Shown: positions 34,217 through 36,760 of the stretch, piece after piece
Layout: every line of letters begins with the position of its first letter
How positions within the stretch are numbered: position 1 is the stretch's first letter
Assembly: GCF_002909235.1 (NCBI RefSeq)
Contig: NZ_PHQQ01000036.1
Location: 1 to 36,760 of the forward strand
Direction: 5' to 3'
DNA length: 36,760 nt
Source of the DNA: Arenibacter catalasegens
GTDB lineage: Bacteria > Bacteroidota > Bacteroidia > Flavobacteriales > Flavobacteriaceae
The notes under the pieces: generated by a model
What the model was told of the DNA's origin: nothing
Seen by the model: only the letters and a program-made list of their open reading frames with translations
Databases searched by the model: none
Made by a program: the position numbers and the translations under genes

Positions 34217-34516
34217 TCTGTTAAATATTCAACTTCAGTTAATTTATTTTTCTCTTTTCCATTTTCTGATTCATACCACAATTCAACCCTTGCAAGGTAA
34301 TATTTATGTAAAGTCTCTTCATGAATTATTGTCTGTGAAGAATACATTTGATATTTTTCCTTTGTTTGTTTAATAATTTTGTGGGTTAGTTTTGGTAATT
34401 CCTCCGCCTTTAGCTCGATTTCTCTTTACGATTCGAAACCTCTGATATCGATTTTACCCTTTTGTTTTGGTATATGCCATTTTAAATATACTCGTACACA
34501 CAGCTCACAGAATAAA
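34217..34516 (-). pseudogene. Degraded small gene (possible PepSY-like protein) with in-frame TAA
   Basis: A minus-strand frame reads VYLKWHIPKQKGKIDIRGFES, TAA (34426-34428), then REIELKAEELPKLTHKII, YQMYSSQTIIHEETLHKYYLARVELWYE and KLTEVEYLTDGS, where repeat A copy 8 begins. The pattern 'ELPK...I...Y...A......YY-E---...-EVEF--DG' resembles PepSY-like periplasmic proteins of Bacteroidota; the likeness is weak. No start codon or signal peptide remains. The part after the stop could be translated from the ATG at 34347, running into the repeat, but this seems unlikely to be functional. Confidence 0.45.
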
Positions 34517-34529
34517 TATCAAAGGAGAA

Positions 34530-34648
34530 TCAATGTGTAAAAATAAACAGTATATTTAACAACAATGGAATCAATTTTGAGCACTTAGTTTGCCAGCTAT
34601 GCTCACTTTCATTCGTTTTAGGTGGTTCACTTTGACCGTTCTTTCCAT
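34530..34648 (+). repeat. Repeat family B, copy 2
   Basis: TCAATGTGTAAAAATAAACAG, GGAATCAATTTTGAGCA, TGCTCACTTTCATTCG and GGTTCACTTTGACCG, matching copies at 1-125 and 35894-36008 in the same order. It lies about 60 bp upstream of the DUF4369/thioredoxin gene, and copy 3 lies about 70 bp after that gene. Confidence 0.85.
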
Positions 34649-34709
34649 ATTTGGCAGTCGATTGGGTGGCGCCAATAGTTAGGTTTTCTAGGTAAAATAA
34701 AAAAGAGAT

Positions 34710-35822
34710 ATGATAAAAAAAGTATTGTTTGTTTTGGTCTTCTTGATAATGGCCTCTTGCAAAAACGAGCAGAAAAATATTGGGTATGAAATACATGGGG
34801 CCGTTGAAGGTTTCAATGATAGTATCTGCGAGATTTTACAATATGACTATGAATCTGTCTATTTCAAGGATTCTGTCGTTATCAAAGATGGAAAGTTCAA
34901 ATTCAGAGGAACTATTGATAGGCCAAGAAGAACAGCACTTAAAATAAAAGGTATGCGGGGAAATTCATTTTTCTGGTTGGAGAACACCCAAACAACCATT
35001 GCAATTAACGGTGACGGTTTGAATAAAGCAATAATCGTAGGGGGCGAAGCTCAGGAAATGTTGAATTTGCACAAATTAAAAAAACGTCCAATTAGCAATA
35101 AAATAGATAGCCTTGATAATATTATAATGACAGGGAGGAAGACAGGAACTATGACGGATCAGGAAAATGACACCCTTTACTCGAGAATGCAGGCATTAAA
35201 TGAAGAACTTTATGAAATTACTAACACATTTATAAGAGATTATCCTAATTCCTTAGAAAGTGCCAGGACCTTAAATGAATCAAGATTTAGATTAGACAAG
35301 GAATTGTTCATGGAACTTTTTGCATTAATGAACGATAAGACCCAGGCATCGATTTATGGAAAAGAAATAGCTCGATATCTGAAACTGAACGTAAACCCAC
35401 AAATAGGGGACAAGTATGTTGACTTTGAACTGAATAATGTAAAAGGGCAAAAAACAAAAGTTTCTGACCTAAGGGAAAAATATACTTTGATTGAATTTTG
35501 GGCATCTTGGTGCGGGCCATGTAGAGAGTCAAATCCGGCCCTTATAAAAGTATATGAGAAGTTTCATGAAAAAGGATTTAACATTGTTGGGGTCTCAATG
35601 GATCATAAGCAGGATAAATGGTTGAAAGCAATTAAGGAGGATAGTTTACCTTGGGATCATATTTTGAATGAAAAAGGGCCTTGGGGTGATGTGGCTACGA
35701 TTTATAATCTAAAAGGAGTCCCGGACAATATTCTTATAAATGATAAGGGGATAGTGATTGGAAGAAGCCTTGTAGTTGACGACTTGGAGGCTAAACTTGA
35801 AATGGAATTCAATGAAAAATAA
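34710..35822 (+). CDS. DUF4369 / TlpA-like thiol-disulfide oxidoreductase, lipoprotein (paralogue 2)
   Basis: A 370-aa lipoprotein (Cys 17 in FLIMASC), the same length as the paralogue at 21197-22309. The N-terminal DUF4369-type domain (about 25-115: GKFKFRGTIDRPRRTALKI, FFWLENTQTTI) is followed by a helical linker. The thioredoxin-fold domain (about 225-370) has ASWCGPCRESNP (C268, C271), SMDHKQDKWLKAI and the cis-Pro loop GVPDNILIN. Its probable role is thiol-disulfide exchange in the periplasm. It is alone on its strand and bracketed by direct copies of repeat B, which suggests it could move or be lost as a unit. Confidence 0.9.
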   Translation: MIKKVLFVLVFLIMASCKNEQKNIGYEIHGAVEGFNDSICEILQYDYESVYFKDSVVIKDGKFKFRGTIDRPRRTALKIKGMRGNSFFWLENTQTTIAINGDGLNKAIIVGGEAQEMLNLHKLKKRPISNKIDSLDNIIMTGRKTGTMTDQENDTLYSRMQALNEELYEITNTFIRDYPNSLESARTLNESRFRLDKELFMELFALMNDKTQASIYGKEIARYLKLNVNPQIGDKYVDFELNNVKGQKTKVSDLREKYTLIEFWASWCGPCRESNPALIKVYEKFHEKGFNIVGVSMDHKQDKWLKAIKEDSLPWDHILNEKGPWGDVATIYNLKGVPDNILINDKGIVIGRSLVVDDLEAKLEMEFNEK

Positions 35823-35823
35823 T

Positions 35824-35846
35824 CAGTAAAATTATTTTAATTACTG
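35824..35846 (+). terminator. Possible weak terminator after the 370-aa lipoprotein gene
   Basis: Arms CAGTAA and TTACTG around an AT-rich loop begin 2 bp after the stop codon. A run of T residues (from about 35872) follows only after some 25 bp, so the call is tentative. Confidence 0.3.
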
Positions 35847-35893
35847 GTAGACGAACCTGAACTTTTTTTTTGCTTTTTGAAAAATTATTTTCC

Positions 35894-36008
35894 CTGCGTA
35901 AAAAATAAAAAAATAAATTTAACCACAATGGAATCGATTTTGAGCACTTAATTTGCTATGCTCACTTTCATCTGTTTTAGTTGGTTCACTTTGACCGTCC
36001 TTTCCAGA
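35894..36008 (+). repeat. Repeat family B, copy 3
   Basis: CTGCGTAAAAAATAAAA, AATTTAACCACAATGGAATCG, TTTTGAGCACTTAATTTGC, TGCTCACTTTCATCTG and GGTTCACTTTGACCG. Same orientation as copies 1 and 2. Together with copy 2 it brackets the gene at 34710-35822 as direct repeats. Confidence 0.85.
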
Positions 36009-36105
36009 TAATCACTAAAATCGAAATGGCCCTAACGATTTTCAAGACGATATCTGTAAATTTCACAGGTTTACTATTTTTAATATTTGTTAAAGAACAT
36101 AGTTT

Positions 36106-36522
36106 ATGGTCTCTACGCTCAAGGTAGGGAGTTTTGGTAAATGTTTGGATCTTGTCAAGATACTAAGGCCGCATTTGACCAAAGTTCAGTTTAATTCAAG
36201 TATACCCCAAGTGTTAACAAAAGAAGGTTCCCAAATGGCTGGCATTAAGGAAGGAAAAATGGTTTTAGCATACGTGGGTTTCAGAACAATGACCACACTA
36301 TTTTCGGGCAATACTCTTTACATCGATGATCTGACTATAGATCCGTCCTACCACGAACAGGGACTTGCTGCCGTGCTTCTAGATTAAATTAAAAACTGGG
36401 TAATAGATAACGGTAAGGATTGTGTTGCATTGGATGGCGGCTATGACATGCCCGATGCTCATAGGCTGTACCTGAATTCATGTTATAAAATAGTCGCACA
36501 ACATTTTGGATTAACCATATAA
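36106..36522 (+). pseudogene. GNAT acetyltransferase gene interrupted by one in-frame TAA
   Basis: From the ATG at 36106 the frame encodes a GNAT-like fold (LAYVGFRTMTTL, LYIDDLTIDPSYHEQGLAAVLLD). It then hits TAA at 36385-36387 (codon 94) and stays open afterwards: IKNWVIDNGKDCVALDGG, AHRLYLNSCYKIVAQHFGLTI and a TAA at 36520-36522. The full length of 138 codons is normal for the family. The motif-A glycine loop is also altered (QGLAAVLL where QGxGxxLL is usual). Single-base decay or a sequencing error is possible. A protein truncated at codon 93 would lack half of the acetyl-CoA site. Confidence 0.8.
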
Positions 36523-36548
36523 TTACGTTCAATGCGTAAAAATATTTG

Positions 36549-36579
36549 TAGTGCTGTAAAAGGTTCGATTTACGGGACA
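36549..36579 (+). repeat. Repeat family A, copy 9 (hairpin-only short form)
   Basis: TAGTGCTGTAAAAGG, TTCG, ATTTACGGGACA. Like copy 5 it joins the outer left arm directly to the right arm and lacks the core. It lies between two convergent 3' ends (GNAT pseudogene and thioredoxin-like gene). It is directly preceded by TTCAATGCGTAAAAA, which matches the first bases of repeat B but stops there. Confidence 0.6.
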
Positions 36580-36643
36580 GATTAAAAGCTGGAATAAAGC
36601 AATATTTAGTTCCAAATTGGGAATGGTCTCTTGTGAAACCCCT

Positions 36644-36760
36644 TTAAAGATTGGCTTCAATTAGTTTGATGATTTCCTTCTCATTAAATCCTGATTCTGC
36701 AAAAATAACATCACCTTTTTTGTTTATAAGAATAAATGTAGGTGCTGCGGTAACCTCATA
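36644..36760 (-). CDS. Thioredoxin-fold protein, C-terminal end (partial)
   Basis: The last 38 codons of a minus-strand gene that continues beyond the window. It reads YEVTAAPTFILINKKGDVIF, then AESGFNEKEIIKLIEANL and TAA at 36644-36646. The cis-Pro in TAAPTF followed by a strand, a KKG turn and a closing helix is the C-terminal half of a thioredoxin-like domain. The CxxC motif, if present, lies outside the window. It could belong to a third member of the thioredoxin-like lipoproteins here, or to an unrelated thioredoxin. Confidence 0.75.
   Translation of the reverse strand, partial: YEVTAAPTFILINKKGDVIFAESGFNEKEIIKLIEANL

Noticed and set aside
36531..36546. Fourth copy of repeat B
   Set aside because: Only about 15 bp (TTCAATGCGTAAAAA) match the beginning of repeat B; the diagnostic tandem 16-mers are absent.
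315..36579. Repeat A or B as a CRISPR array
   Set aside because: Copies are kilobases apart, differ in length and have no regular spacers or cas genes.
1..36760. A common origin of repeats A and B because both contain a CGATTTT core followed by a purine-rich stretch
   Set aside because: The shared part is about 8 bp in AT-rich DNA, and the ends and layout differ, so chance is sufficient.

Overview
The window looks like a chromosomal segment of a marine-type flavobacterium (Bacteroidota, Flavobacteriaceae). The DNA is AT-rich. It carries a SusC/SusD pair with an ECF sigma/FecR regulator, two sulfatases, GLPGLI-family proteins, many lipoproteins with a short lipobox, LytS/LytTR signalling and a CzcA-CzcC fusion, all typical of that family. 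No rRNA, tRNA, CRISPR array, prophage or intact transposase was seen.

Layout. (1) 1-7.2 kb: a TPR lipoprotein, then a minus-strand block of three tandem GLPGLI/TonB-dependent-receptor units. Only the unit nearest the left end is complete; the second keeps an intact GLPGLI gene and a receptor stub, and the third is decayed in both genes. (2) 7.4-18 kb: a sulfated-glycan utilisation locus. On the minus strand it runs FecR, SusC (with an STN signalling domain), SusD, two FGly-type sulfatases and a small lipoprotein gene broken by one stop codon; the ECF sigma factor is divergent. No glycoside hydrolase is present, so glycan cleavage must be encoded elsewhere. (3) 18.1-22.8 kb: a histidine-kinase remnant, a LytS-type kinase overlapping its LytTR regulator, a DUF4369/thioredoxin-fold lipoprotein and a decayed TonB-plug remnant. 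(4) 22.9-32.1 kb: a divalent-metal (Zn/Co/Cd) efflux operon on the minus strand: exported Cys/His protein, CzcA fused to CzcC, CzcB, a PII-like protein, a Fur-family regulator, a P1B-2 ATPase and a small membrane protein. Two related 15-bp palindromes lie about 30 bp upstream of the operon's first gene and of the ATPase. (5) 32.3-36.8 kb: small exported proteins, a second 370-aa DUF4369/thioredoxin lipoprotein flanked by direct repeats, a broken GNAT acetyltransferase and the C-terminus of a thioredoxin-fold protein.

The least explained signal is non-coding. Nine copies of a modular intergenic repeat (family A, about 80 bp when complete) are scattered through the window, all in the same orientation. 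Their right half is a hairpin with compensatory base changes. Read on the minus strand it is followed by a T-run, so it looks like a dispersed, possibly mobile transcription terminator. Several copies sit next to pseudogenes. A second repeat (family B, about 120 bp, three copies) resembles the multi-repeat ends of IS21-type elements; two direct copies bracket the 34.7-35.8 kb gene.

All calls come from reading the sequence. Family names rest on motifs, not on database searches, and estimates of repeat boundaries are by eye.
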